Notes: generated by a model from the letters alone, not told the origin. A stretch of 64,000 nucleotides of DNA from CAVALG01 sp045576295 (GCA_045576295.1 JAZNGF010000010.1:51582-115581), one strand, 5' to 3'; counted from the first letter of the stretch, positions 52,456 through 61,061 are shown. Made by a program: numbers and translations.

Positions 52456-53883
52456 TTACAAAACAATATAAAATATTCCGTTTACCGGATCATAAGCTGT
52501 TTCATACGTTTGCTTTTCGTCAATAGTTATTATTTCATCATATTGTTTATTGTATTTAAACAATATGTTTTGCAGGGTAAGAGAATTCTTCATATACTTT
52601 ATATTTGCATTTTCTGCATCCTGGGGATTTGCATATTGTACAAAAGCAAATTTATAATTGTTTTGAATGGCATATTCAATCGCGTTTTCTATTGATTCTT
52701 TTGTTAGGCTGACGCTGTATAGATTTTCATGTATGAAAAAACTGTTATTGGTGCTTTCGCATTTCCCGCCGCTGAAAATGCCTTTCTTAGTGTGGGATTT
52801 TTCTAATTGTTTGTCGCTTGCACCAAAATACGCAAAATCATATGCCATAATATTATCTGTTTGATCTATGCTGGTTACATCAATGTTGCAAAGTTCACCG
52901 TTAATTTCCACTACATTCCAAATATGATTCTCACCCGTTCCATCGCCTGACAAACCTGGTATTTCGGTGCCTGTTGATTCTTTGACATTTTCAAGAAATT
53001 GTGCTTCATCTACGTTTCCTGTGCATTGTTGATTATTTATTCCAACGTAGTCTAAAAGATATTTATATAGTTCTGTATATCCGCGGCAAACACTTGTGTT
53101 GTTTGTAACAGCCGAATATATGCCTCCGTTCATCATTTTAGCCTTAACGTTTGTTTCGCTCAATACACTGTAATTATAATTAGTGTTATCACAAATCCAT
53201 TTGCTGATGTATAACGCTTTGCCCCAGTCGTTATCAATGCTGCTGGTTTTGTTGGAAATTTCTGTTGAAATAGCGTTTAATTTATTATCAAAGTCCTGTT
53301 TACTGTCAAGAAAAGCGTTCAGTTCCTTTTCGGTATATCCTGTAGTCTTTTTTGAAAAGTTGTATATATAATCGGCTATATAGTAATTGTCTATAATTTC
53401 TACAAATTGTGAAATATCAGCCCAGTATATTTCCGGATTATCATAATAATATGCCATTTCGGCACGGTTTACACTATCGTCGAATTCAAGAAAACTTGAA
53501 TTGATTTTTTTGTCATTGTCGGAATTATTATATATTTCCCCAAATTCTGTATCGCTAAAATCAATCACCAAATAGTCGAAGTTATTTATTGAATAATCAA
53601 CCATCCAATAAATTTCTTTTTCGGTATCATTAAGTTGGTTGTAATAAATTAGTTCATTATCCGGGTCGATTTCTTCCTTAGATTTTTCAATCTTCTCATT
53701 TTTACCGGTGAATGTATTATGTAAATGATGAATGTTCTCTTCAGATTTAGAAAGGCTTACAGCTTGAATAAAAGTTTCGCTGGGCTCAACGTGCGTTTTT
53801 ATGTATATGTTGATCATAGGGTATAAAAGGCCTAATGTTAAAGCAACCGAAAAAAGGGCCATGAGGATTTTCTTTAGATTCAT
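52456..53883 (-). CDS. Transglutaminase-like (cysteine protease fold) membrane-anchored protein
   Basis: This 475-aa protein has one N-terminal membrane segment (about 6-28) and an extracellular part. The catalytic triad of the transglutaminase-like superfamily is visible: Cys in NNTSVCRGYTELYKYLLD (near 262), His in GENHIWNVVEINGELCNIDV (near 313) and Asp in the latter. It is AT-rich and starts the accessory region. The substrate is unknown. Confidence 0.82.
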   Translation of the reverse strand: MNLKKILMALFSVALTLGLLYPMINIYIKTHVEPSETFIQAVSLSKSEENIHHLHNTFTGKNEKIEKSKEEIDPDNELIYYNQLNDTEKEIYWMVDYSINNFDYLVIDFSDTEFGEIYNNSDNDKKINSSFLEFDDSVNRAEMAYYYDNPEIYWADISQFVEIIDNYYIADYIYNFSKKTTGYTEKELNAFLDSKQDFDNKLNAISTEISNKTSSIDNDWGKALYISKWICDNTNYNYSVLSETNVKAKMMNGGIYSAVTNNTSVCRGYTELYKYLLDYVGINNQQCTGNVDEAQFLENVKESTGTEIPGLSGDGTGENHIWNVVEINGELCNIDVTSIDQTDNIMAYDFAYFGASDKQLEKSHTKKGIFSGGKCESTNNSFFIHENLYSVSLTKESIENAIEYAIQNNYKFAFVQYANPQDAENANIKYMKNSLTLQNILFKYNKQYDEIITIDEKQTYETAYDPVNGIFYIVL

Positions 53884-54023
53884 TGATTCATTGCTCCTTG
53901 CCTAAGTAATATATATATTTGCAATCAGCATAAAACACTAATTCGCACAAACTACTTTTGCGTAAATAAAATCATTGATTTTATTTATTGTAACACAATC
54001 AAAGCAAAAAGTAAATTCAAGCA

Positions 54024-54265
54024 GTATAAATCTCCACGATTTACAGATACTAACATCAAAATTTGAAAATTTTGTAGGGCAGGGATTTACTCCTGCCGCA
54101 AGCCTCTGCATAATAAACGGCGGGAGCAAGCCCCCGCCCTACAATTATTTATATTAAAGGGGATTGATTTATATATGAAAGCAGGCAGGAATAGTTAGAA
54201 GAATAGATGAACGAGTGATAATAACACCGAAGCCTCTTAAATCGTATAAATACGAGTTGGGTTTG
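54024..54265 (+). pseudogene. spoVT remnant A: sigma-G-type promoter, leader and decayed 5' coding end
   Basis: GTATA (54024-54028), a 17-bp spacer and GATACTA (54046-54052) match the promoter of intact spoVT at 63075. The leader is interrupted by a GTAGGG element (54074-54142). It resumes before ATGAAAGCAGGCAGGAATAGTTAGAAGAATAGATGA, which resembles the spoVT start with one extra base and an in-frame stop. This is the most decayed of the five copies. Confidence 0.8.
54074..54142. repeat. GTAGGG-type palindromic element inside spoVT remnant A
   Basis: The element begins GTAGGGCAGGG and ends CCCGCCCTAC, with an inner TCCTGCCG/CGGCGGGA pairing. It splits the leader of the spoVT copy, so it inserted after that duplication formed. 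Confidence 0.75.
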
Positions 54266-54313
54266 ATGCTTTTTGTTAACCTCAATTTGCACAAGACAGA
54301 ATATATACATAGT

Positions 54314-54345
54314 AAAAGCGGAGTGGAATTCCACTCCGCTTTTGT
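54314..54345 (-). terminator. Terminator of the ECF sigma fusion gene (AAAAGCGG family, copy b)
   Basis: A perfect 30-bp palindrome made of AAAAGCGGAGTGGAA and its complement. It is preceded by ATATATACATA as at copy a. Confidence 0.9.
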
Positions 54346-54352
54346 AATGGGT

Positions 54353-55636
54353 TTAGTCTATAATATAATTTGTGATACAATCATACCAATGCACATAAGT
54401 GCTACCGTTAATGGTAAGTTGTTCGTTTTTTGGGAACCGTTCACTCCATTTATTTTTGTAGTGTTCAATATTCCAGTCATCGCGATTGAATCTGCGCCAA
54501 AGAACCGTGCGCCCGTTGCGGTCGATATACTGTTCACAGCATATATATTCACCGTAATAGGAATCAAGGCTTAACACTCTTACGGTGTCATAGGTTTTGC
54601 CGTGTATAGTAATACTATACCTTCCCACAATATCACATAGTTGGTCGATGTTTTCAGCTGCGATTTTTCCATTATGTTCAGAGATTTTTCCTGCGGCTTT
54701 TAAATTTGTTTCTTTTCCGCAGTTGTTTTCTCCGTAACCCCACTCTGCAATAAAGTTATCTCCGTCAAGAAAAGTTAGATATTTTCTCATACCGTCTTTA
54801 ACATAAATTTCTGCAAGGATACGACAATGAGTATCTGTTAGTTGAGCGACATAACGATGATCGGCGTCGTCTTTTCCATTTCCAAAATGATTGTGGCGAT
54901 ATTCTTTAATTTCCACACCCTCGATGCCGTGGATGCTTGCTTTTCCGACCACTTCCATTTCGCTCCATTCGAAGCATTTTTTCGTATCGGTTTCATAAGT
55001 TCCGCAGATAAGCTTTTCTCCTATTCTGGGAACAATAAATAATCCCCACAATTCTTCCCATTTAACCGGAAAAGGCGCTTCATCAGATTTTGTTATTGTG
55101 TATTCGGGAATATATTCAGGTAGTTTTTTCATGGTTAGTTCTCCTTTTGGTTTTGGTGAGTATGGATACTGTGTTTTGAAATTGTGCTTTGCTGTGTGCA
55201 AACGACTTTTTACTGTGCCTATTGGAATGTCAAGCTTTTTTGCTATTTCGGATTGAGATAGTTCACAAAGATAAAAAAGATACAACATCTCTTTATCTTT
55301 TTTCGAAAGATTTTGAAGTGTTTCTTTAACGAAATTGCTCTCGGTTATACCAAAACGAGTACGTATCAGTTGATTTTCTGGTATCGTATCAAGAGACAGT
55401 ACAGGTAACTTTGAATGAGCACGAAAATAATCGTTGCACTTGTTTCGTGCAATACTAATACACCACGCTTTAAAAAAGGACTTGTCTTTGAGTGTGGTGT
55501 ATTTGTTAAATGCCGTTAAATATACCTCCTGCAATATATCGTCTGCATCAGCCTTAAAGGGGATATGATAATATACAAAGCGTTCGATTGCGTTTTTATA
55601 CTCTGACAAAAGTGTTTCGAATTCTTTCTTATCCAC
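54353..55636 (-). CDS. ECF sigma factor fused to a second conserved protein (internal start retained)
   Basis: This 427-aa frame starts at GTG 55636 with AAAGGAGGTG. Residues 1-165 are an ECF sigma factor: region 2 (DADDILQEVYLTAFNKY, FKAWCISIARNKC) and region 4 (LSQSEIAKKLDIPIGTVKSRLHTAK). Residues from about 169 (MKKLPEYIPEYTITKSDEAPFPVKWEELWG) form a separate domain of about 259 aa that I do not recognise by name. ATG 55132 at that point has its own AAAAGGAG ribosome site, so two original genes appear joined in frame and the second part may also be made alone. Confidence 0.8.
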   Translation of the reverse strand: MDKKEFETLLSEYKNAIERFVYYHIPFKADADDILQEVYLTAFNKYTTLKDKSFFKAWCISIARNKCNDYFRAHSKLPVLSLDTIPENQLIRTRFGITESNFVKETLQNLSKKDKEMLYLFYLCELSQSEIAKKLDIPIGTVKSRLHTAKHNFKTQYPYSPKPKGELTMKKLPEYIPEYTITKSDEAPFPVKWEELWGLFIVPRIGEKLICGTYETDTKKCFEWSEMEVVGKASIHGIEGVEIKEYRHNHFGNGKDDADHRYVAQLTDTHCRILAEIYVKDGMRKYLTFLDGDNFIAEWGYGENNCGKETNLKAAGKISEHNGKIAAENIDQLCDIVGRYSITIHGKTYDTVRVLSLDSYYGEYICCEQYIDRNGRTVLWRRFNRDDWNIEHYKNKWSERFPKNEQLTINGSTYVHWYDCITNYIID

Positions 55637-55929
55637 TACATCACCTCCTTTAATATTTAAAACCGGTTTCACTTATATAGACGGATTAGGGTATTAAAAG
55701 GTTCATTTTATAAAAATTTTTCTTTATTATATCAGAAAATAAATAGTTTTCATCTATGGTTAATTAATAATATATAAATTAAAATTGAGTTTTTGCTTTC
55801 AAATATGGCGGGGTGTATAGTTACATATAAAGAAGCCGGCTGAGCGATATGTTCATCCGGTTTTCTGTTTTCAAAGCTTAATGTTTTAAATTTCGGGAAA
55901 TGGTTTTTGAGTAAAATAATTGTATGTTT
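55637..55929. other. Intergenic stretch between divergent ECF and marR genes
   Basis: AT-rich, no gene. An imperfect hairpin CCGGCTGA/TCATCCGG followed by TTTTC (55836-55866) could be an orphan terminator of a lost gene. Confidence 0.4.
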
Positions 55930-55944
55930 TTCGACAAGAAATTT

Positions 55945-55997
55945 GTTGACATTTCAACTTCTTCGAAGTATAATACCAAAGTTGAAATCTCAACTTT
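55945..55997 (+). promoter_or_regulatory. Perfect sigma-A promoter of marR-adh-aldh with two palindromic operators
   Basis: TTGACA (55946-55951), a 17-bp spacer and TATAAT (55969-55974). Operator 1 is GTTGA-CATT-TCAAC (55945-55958) over the -35. Operator 2 is AAAGTTGA-AATC-TCAACTTT (55978-55997) just after the -10. The 16-mer TTGTTGACATTTCAAC is identical to that at the second degV promoter. Autoregulation by the MarR protein is likely. Confidence 0.88.
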
Positions 55998-56020
55998 TGG
56001 TATATTAAGGAGGAAAATGC

Positions 56021-56473
56021 ATGATAGACAGGTTTGAGCGATTTTCTTTAGCCATTTCTGAAATATCTCGATATTGGCATAAACTGGCTGCAGAGGAACT
56101 TGCTAAGTATGGGCTTAAAGGTCCTCACGCAACATATCTTACTGCTATATACAAATACCCGGAAGGAATCACTGTTCCCGAGCTTTGCGAAGAATGTGGC
56201 AGAGATAAGTCTGATGCATCACGCATGATATCCATACTGGAAGAAAAAGGACTGGTAAAAAAGCAAGTTGTTGGTGGCAGCCTTTACAGAGGAAGACTGC
56301 AACTTACTGATGAAGGCAAACTTGCAGCACAGCATGTTTGCCGAAGGGCAAGCCGTGCGGTAGAGGTGGCTGGTAGGGATCTTACCGATGAGTCAAGAGA
56401 TATATTTTATAAGTCTCTTGAATCTATAGCATCGAATTTGTGCGAGCTTTGTAAAGAAGGGATACCGGAATAA
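56021..56473 (+). CDS. MarR-family transcriptional regulator
   Basis: This 150-aa winged-helix protein has GITVPELCEECGRDKSDASRMISILEEKGLVKK as its recognition region near residues 50-82 and the beta wing GGSLYRGRLQLTDEGK. The ribosome site AAGGAGG lies at 56007. It is the first gene of a three-gene operon with 1-nt TAATG overlaps, so it probably senses a substrate of the dehydrogenases and binds the GTTGA-N4-TCAAC palindromes (inference). Confidence 0.92.
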   Translation: MIDRFERFSLAISEISRYWHKLAAEELAKYGLKGPHATYLTAIYKYPEGITVPELCEECGRDKSDASRMISILEEKGLVKKQVVGGSLYRGRLQLTDEGKLAAQHVCRRASRAVEVAGRDLTDESRDIFYKSLESIASNLCELCKEGIPE

Positions 56474-57684
56474 TGAATATTGCATCAAAGGCTTTTTGCC
56501 GTATTTTTCAAACAGCATTTCGTTTAGCTTTGCCTTTATTACCTTATAGAGAACCCGAAATTGTTGGTTCTTGTTCGTCACTCGGTAAAGTATTGAAAAC
56601 AAAGAACATAACATCAGTTTTGATTGTTACTGATAAAGGAATCGTTAATAACGGGCTTACCTTGCCGCTGGAAGAAGTATTAAAAAATAACAGTGTAAAT
56701 TACACTGTTTATGACAATACTCAGGCTAATCCTACGGTAAAAAATGTTGAGGAAGCGTTAAGGCTTTATCGCCAAAATCATTGTAATGCGCTAATTGCCA
56801 TCGGTGGTGGCTCATCTATGGATTGCGCCAAGGCTTTGGGCGCAAGGGTTGCCTATCCAAAGAAAACAGTGGGTCAGATGAAAGGAGTTTTGCGTGTGCT
56901 TCGCAGACTTCCTACACTTATTGCGATCCCCACAACTGCAGGAACCGGCAGTGAGGTAACACTGGCGGCAATTATTACAGACAGTGAAAAACAGCATAAA
57001 TATGCGCTTATGAGTTTCCCCCTTATTCCGCATTATGCGGTTTTGGATGCGGGCCTTACATACTCTCTGCCGCCGCATCTTACCTCCACAACGGGTATGG
57101 ATGCGCTCACCCATGCGGTAGAAGCATATATCGGCCGTTCCACAACCAAAGAAACAAGGCGGCTGGCGATCGATGCCGTAAAGCTTATATTTGAAAATGT
57201 AGAAGCCGCATACTCAGACGGCAGTAATCACAAAGCAAGAGAAAATATGCTCCATGCTGCCTATAAAGCAGGGGTTGCTTTCTCTAAATCTTATGTTGGA
57301 TATATCCACGCTGTGGCTCACTCCTTGGGCGGCCAGTACGGAACACCACACGGACTTGCAAATGCTGTAATTATGCCGTATGTGCTTGAAGCCTACGGTG
57401 AGAGCGCTTATAAAAAACTGCATCAGCTTGGTATCACCGCAGGAGTTTCTAATGATAGCGATACTTATAAAGTAGGAGCTGAAAAGTTTATAAACGCAAT
57501 CAAAGAACTTAATGCTAAAATGGGTATCCCTACTAAAATTTCTTGTATCAAAAAAGAGGATATTCCGACTATGGCAAAGCATGCCGCAAAGGAAGCAAAT
57601 CCGCTTTATCCCGTGCCAAAGCTTATGACTAAACGCGAGCTTGAGAGCTTTTACTGTAAAATTGCAGATTGGAGTGCAGAATAA
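56473..57684 (+). CDS. Iron-containing alcohol dehydrogenase
   Basis: This group III alcohol dehydrogenase (403 aa) has the NAD motif AIGGGSSMDCAKALG near residue 100, PTTAGTGSEVT near 155 and the metal-binding region GYIHAVAHSLGGQYGTPHG near 275. The alcohol substrate cannot be told from sequence. It is coupled to marR before it and aldh after it by TAATG overlaps. Confidence 0.93.
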   Translation: MNIASKAFCRIFQTAFRLALPLLPYREPEIVGSCSSLGKVLKTKNITSVLIVTDKGIVNNGLTLPLEEVLKNNSVNYTVYDNTQANPTVKNVEEALRLYRQNHCNALIAIGGGSSMDCAKALGARVAYPKKTVGQMKGVLRVLRRLPTLIAIPTTAGTGSEVTLAAIITDSEKQHKYALMSFPLIPHYAVLDAGLTYSLPPHLTSTTGMDALTHAVEAYIGRSTTKETRRLAIDAVKLIFENVEAAYSDGSNHKARENMLHAAYKAGVAFSKSYVGYIHAVAHSLGGQYGTPHGLANAVIMPYVLEAYGESAYKKLHQLGITAGVSNDSDTYKVGAEKFINAIKELNAKMGIPTKISCIKKEDIPTMAKHAAKEANPLYPVPKLMTKRELESFYCKIADWSAE

Positions 57685-59066
57685 TGACAAGTACAGAAAT
57701 ACAGCATTTACTCGATAAACAAAGAAAATATTACAAAAGCGGCTCTACTATTCCTGTTTCGTTTAGAATTGAACAGCTTAAAAAGCTCTATGCTACTGTA
57801 AAAAAGTATGAAACCGAGGTTAATGATGCTTTAACTGCTGATCTTGGCAAAAGCCATTACGAAGGCTTTATGTGCGAAAGCGGTTTGGCTCTTTCGGAAA
57901 TTTCCTATATGATTCGTAATACAAAAAAATTCGCCAAAAGAAAAACGGTTCATACTCCTCTTGCACAGTTTGCTTCTCACAGTTTTAAGCAACCTGTGCC
58001 CTACGGCAACACACTTATCATGAGCCCATGGAATTATCCGTTTCTTTTAACGATTGACCCTCTTGCTGATGCTATTGCTGCGGGCAATACCGCTATTGTG
58101 AAGCCGAGTGCATATTCTCCTGCAACGAGTAAAATAATTGAAAAAATCATAACAGAGTGCTTTAGTTCTGAATATGTGGCGGTTGTAACGGGAGGCAGAG
58201 CAGAAAATGCGGCTCTGCTTGAACAGAAATTTGATTTTGTGTTCTTTACAGGGAGCCAGGCTGTTGGCAAAGAAGTACTTCGTCACACTGCCGAGCATCT
58301 AACCCCTGCCGTTTTAGAGCTTGGCGGCAAAAGCCCCTGTATTGTGGATGCAACTGCAAATATCAAACTTGCCGCAAAGCGCATTGTGTTTGGTAAATAC
58401 CTAAACTGCGGTCAGACCTGCGTAGCCCCCGATTATATCCTTTGCGAAAAATCGGTTAAAGACGAATTGGTTGCTGAGGTGGTGGGGCAAATTAAAAAGC
58501 AATACGGTGAAAAGCCTCTTAAAAACAAAGATTACGGCACAATCATCAATGAAAAGCATTTTACACGCCTTTGCGGTTTAATTGATAAATCAAAGGTTGT
58601 CATTGGTGGGGAAACAAACGCTGAAACTCTTCAAATTGCGCCCACTGTTATGGATAATGTAAAATATGAGGATGCGGTAATGGGCGAGGAAATTTTCGGC
58701 CCCATTATGCCGATTTTAACTTTTGATAATTTTGATTCGGTTGTGGATGAACTGAAAGATAAAGATAAACCTTTGGCATTATACATCTTCTCAAGTAATA
58801 AAAAGCACATTAAGAGAGTTACAACCGAACTATCCTACGGCGGCGGATGTATCAATGACGTGATTATCCACCTTGCAACAAGCGAAATGGGCTTTGGCGG
58901 TGTTGGAGAAAGCGGTATGGGTTCCTATCACGGAAAAGACGGTTTTGATGCATTCTCTCATTACAAATCAATTGTGGATAAGAAGACATGGATGGATTTA
59001 CCTATGCGTTATCAGCCCTATAAAAGCAAATTTTATGAAACACTTTTGCATATATTTTTGAAATAA
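57684..59066 (+). CDS. Aldehyde dehydrogenase (ALDH3 / fatty-aldehyde type)
   Basis: This 460-aa protein lacks the N-terminal extension of ALDH1-like enzymes, as in the ALDH3 class. MSPWNYPF, LELGGKSPCIVD (catalytic Glu) and YLNCGQTCVAPDYI (catalytic Cys) are visible. The C-terminal YQPYKSKFYETLLHIFLK is partly hydrophobic, as in fatty-aldehyde enzymes. Alcohol and aldehyde dehydrogenases in one operon suggest conversion of an alcohol to a carboxylic acid or detoxification of an aldehyde. Confidence 0.92.
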   Translation: MTSTEIQHLLDKQRKYYKSGSTIPVSFRIEQLKKLYATVKKYETEVNDALTADLGKSHYEGFMCESGLALSEISYMIRNTKKFAKRKTVHTPLAQFASHSFKQPVPYGNTLIMSPWNYPFLLTIDPLADAIAAGNTAIVKPSAYSPATSKIIEKIITECFSSEYVAVVTGGRAENAALLEQKFDFVFFTGSQAVGKEVLRHTAEHLTPAVLELGGKSPCIVDATANIKLAAKRIVFGKYLNCGQTCVAPDYILCEKSVKDELVAEVVGQIKKQYGEKPLKNKDYGTIINEKHFTRLCGLIDKSKVVIGGETNAETLQIAPTVMDNVKYEDAVMGEEIFGPIMPILTFDNFDSVVDELKDKDKPLALYIFSSNKKHIKRVTTELSYGGGCINDVIIHLATSEMGFGGVGESGMGSYHGKDGFDAFSHYKSIVDKKTWMDLPMRYQPYKSKFYETLLHIFLK

Positions 59067-59190
59067 GATAGAAAGGACAAAAGTTGTCGGAACCCGTATA
59101 AACATTGGAGTTTTTACTGTTTTTGCCCAAAAATTTTTTGTGAAAATCAGATGTTTTCGATTGCTTAGAAAACCTGCTTTGTCTACAGTC

Positions 59191-59221
59191 TGAAGCGAGG
59201 TGACTTTCACCTCGCTTTTAG
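59191..59221. terminator. Terminator of marR-adh-aldh (related hairpin, copy d)
   Basis: AAGCGAGGTGA-CTT-TCACCTCGCTT is followed by TTAG. It also lies at the end of the opposing XRE-type gene. Confidence 0.88.
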
Positions 59222-59230
59222 TTGTGCTAA

Positions 59231-59761
59231 TTACTTAATATCATATTTTTTTACATAGTCGAGAGCGATATCACGAAAATGTTCATGTTTGAAATTTCGT
59301 TTGATATCAGTTGTATCAACATAGTAACCCATTTTTAAATTTTGGATGATTGCCTCTGCAACGAATGCTTCAAAAACGAATTCATCATTAAACGCGGCTT
59401 CGATATCTGTGTTCATGCCTTCGTTTATTCCATTTATAGCGTGACGATAAATGATATTTTCTTTTCCCAAATATTCACCCATATTTTTTAAACTATTAAT
59501 TCCATCTATCATATCGCTTACATTGATTTTTCATTTGAATGATAACGTGGATTCTCCTGAACGAAGAAGATAATCTGTTGTTGTTTCAAGAACATCTGCC
59601 AAATCTGTTAATATGGATATATCGGGATAAGTTTCTCCACGTTCCCATTTGCTGACAGCTTGAAAAGACACGCCCAATCGTTCACCAAGTTCTGCTTGCG
59701 TAATGCCTTTTTGCGTACGTAAAAAAGTAATCGTTTTACCAAACTCTTTGTTATTAATCAT
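59231..59761 (-). pseudogene. XRE-family regulator gene interrupted by an in-frame TGA
   Basis: Residues 1-76 (59531-59761) are an HTH protein (ITFLRTQKGITQAELGERLGVSFQAVSKWERG). After TGA at 59531-59533 the same frame continues KINVSDMIDGINSLKNMGEYLGKENIIYRHAINGINEG to 59231. From memory, related clostridial proteins carry both parts in one chain. A single base change would restore a 176-codon protein. TGA is a normal stop here (18708, 38091, 39464), so this is decay, although the HTH part alone may still be made. Confidence 0.75.
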
Positions 59762-59805
59762 TAAAATACCTTCTTTGCTTTTAAGTTAAGCCGACTTACA
59801 AGTAT

Positions 59806-59834
59806 ATTATATCTTTTGGCTTTTTATCTTTCAA
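59806..59834 (-). promoter_or_regulatory. Sigma-A promoter of the interrupted XRE gene
   Basis: On the minus strand TTGAAA, a 17-bp spacer and TATAAT. A TAAG-CCGA-CTTA palindrome lies just downstream. Confidence 0.75.
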
Positions 59835-60010
59835 TAACTCGTTGGATTAGTTTGGATTCTGCTTATTCAACTGGGCAAATGAAAAGGTGTATATTTCTCT
59901 TTAATGTGTTTGTTTTTAACGCCACGATATGATGTTTTCCAAGACGGACATATATCAAGTCCACGCTGACAACAAATATATTGTCGATTCTATTTGAAGT
60001 AGAAATAGAT

Positions 60011-60041
60011 GAAAGCGAAGTGTAATTCCACTCCGCTTTTG
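60011..60041 (-). terminator. Terminator of the GNAT gene (AAAAGCGG family, copy c)
   Basis: GAAAGCGAAGTGTAA pairs imperfectly with TTCCACTCCGCTTTT. It is a diverged copy of the hairpins at 52424 and 54314. Confidence 0.75.
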
Positions 60042-60054
60042 TTGTATAACGCAT

Positions 60055-60579
60055 TTATTTTCTAATCGCGTAGCATTTAATGTCACACATTTCGGTGGAA
60101 CCGAACTTTCCAAAAGCTTTATCGTTATGTGTGAATTTCATACCGCATTTTTCCATAACCCTACCCGATGCGATATTATCAATGTGGTGTCTTGCTTCAA
60201 TAGTTTCCACTCCATCATCAAACAGTTTTGTTATAACGGCTGAAAGTGCTTCGGTTGAAATTCCGTTATTCCAATATTTGTGCGATAAAACATAACCGAT
60301 TATTGCAGTCTTGTTATCATCTGACAAATCCACAACATCAATGCATCCGATAAGTTCATTCGTTTCTTGCAATACAATTCCCCACCGATAATCAAAACCG
60401 TTTTCTAACTGCTCTAAATACATTTTTAGCAGTTGTTTTGTTTCGTCTATACTTTTGTGCGGATACCACCGACAATATTTTGCCACTCTTTCGTCAAAAG
60501 TCCAATTTTGAAACATACTTTCGGCATCATTTGAATTTAATGGTCTTAATAATAATCTTTTTGTTTTTAATATGCTCAT
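60055..60579 (-). CDS. GNAT acetyltransferase (RimJ/RimL-like)
   Basis: This 174-aa protein has MSILKTKRLLLRPLNSNDAESMF, the acetyl-CoA region AIIGYVLSHKYWNNGISTEAL and HHIDNIASGRVMEKCGM. Substrates of this family range from ribosomal protein N-termini to antibiotics and are unknown here. ATG 60579 with GGAGAT is preferred over an upstream start at 60624. Confidence 0.88.
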   Translation of the reverse strand: MSILKTKRLLLRPLNSNDAESMFQNWTFDERVAKYCRWYPHKSIDETKQLLKMYLEQLENGFDYRWGIVLQETNELIGCIDVVDLSDDNKTAIIGYVLSHKYWNNGISTEALSAVITKLFDDGVETIEARHHIDNIASGRVMEKCGMKFTHNDKAFGKFGSTEMCDIKCYAIRK

Positions 60580-60639
60580 AATAATCTCCATAATTATAAA
60601 AACTGTTAATAGCTTTAGTGCCATTAACAGTTAGTAAAA

Positions 60640-60752
60640 AGGTTGGATTCTTTTCATCACACGTTTAGGCACAAAGCTGAATAAGCCTGCACCTAAAAAA
60701 GATACAAGCTTTCATCGCATACGTCGCATGATGATAAAAAACATACCATTTT
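60640..60752 (-). pseudogene. Remnant of a small peptide gene with in-frame TGA
   Basis: A strong AGGAGG site precedes MFFIIMRRMR, then TGA, then the same frame continues KLVSFLGAGLFSFVPKRVMK and a few residues to TAA. One base change would restore a small basic hydrophobic peptide of about 38 residues. I do not recognise it. Confidence 0.35.
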
Positions 60753-60825
60753 CCTCCTAAATATTTTTGTTTATAATAACACGAATTTTTAATAAAGTCA
60801 AATTTAAAAAACAAAATTTTAAGCA

Positions 60826-60904
60826 GTATAATTTTTCTTTGTTAACAAATAATAGTATCACGATTTTGTTTTTAAAGGAGATTTTACATATGAAAGCAAC
60901 AGGG
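60826..60904 (+). pseudogene. spoVT remnant B: sigma-G-type promoter and first codons
   Basis: GTATA (60826-60830), a 17-bp spacer and AATAATA (60848-60854), then AAAGGAGATTTTACAT and ATGAAAGCAACAGG, which is spoVT MKATG. It breaks off at 60904 where a miniature repeat element begins. Confidence 0.82.
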
Positions 60905-61032
60905 GCGCAAGGTTTTACCTTGCGAGTGAATAATGAATAGTGAAGAGTTTCGGTGTCGGCTTTGCCGACTTAATATAAAATGTGCCGTAGGCACACCTTA
61001 ATTATTCAATATTCATCATTCATTTTTCATCA
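60905..61032. mobile_element. Miniature inverted-repeat element (MITE-like)
   Basis: The terminal region TGAATAATGAATAGTGAA (60927-60944) pairs imperfectly with 61002-61022. Inside are the hairpins CGCAAGG/CCTTGCG, GTCGGC/GCCGAC and GTGCC/GGCAC. There is no coding capacity. It sits exactly at the breakpoint of spoVT remnant B. Confidence 0.65.
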
Positions 61033-61061
61033 AATTAAGAAAAAGAGGAGTTAATTATATT

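Noticed and set aside
55930..55936. TTCGACA (0A-box-like) upstream of the marR promoter
   Set aside because: About eight such 7-mers are expected by chance on both strands of 64 kb. It is 10 bp upstream of a perfect -35 and no sporulation link is visible.
59531..59533. TGA read as a sense codon (recoding)
   Set aside because: Intact genes end with TGA at 18708, 38091 and 39464, and the two interrupted genes would require different amino acids.
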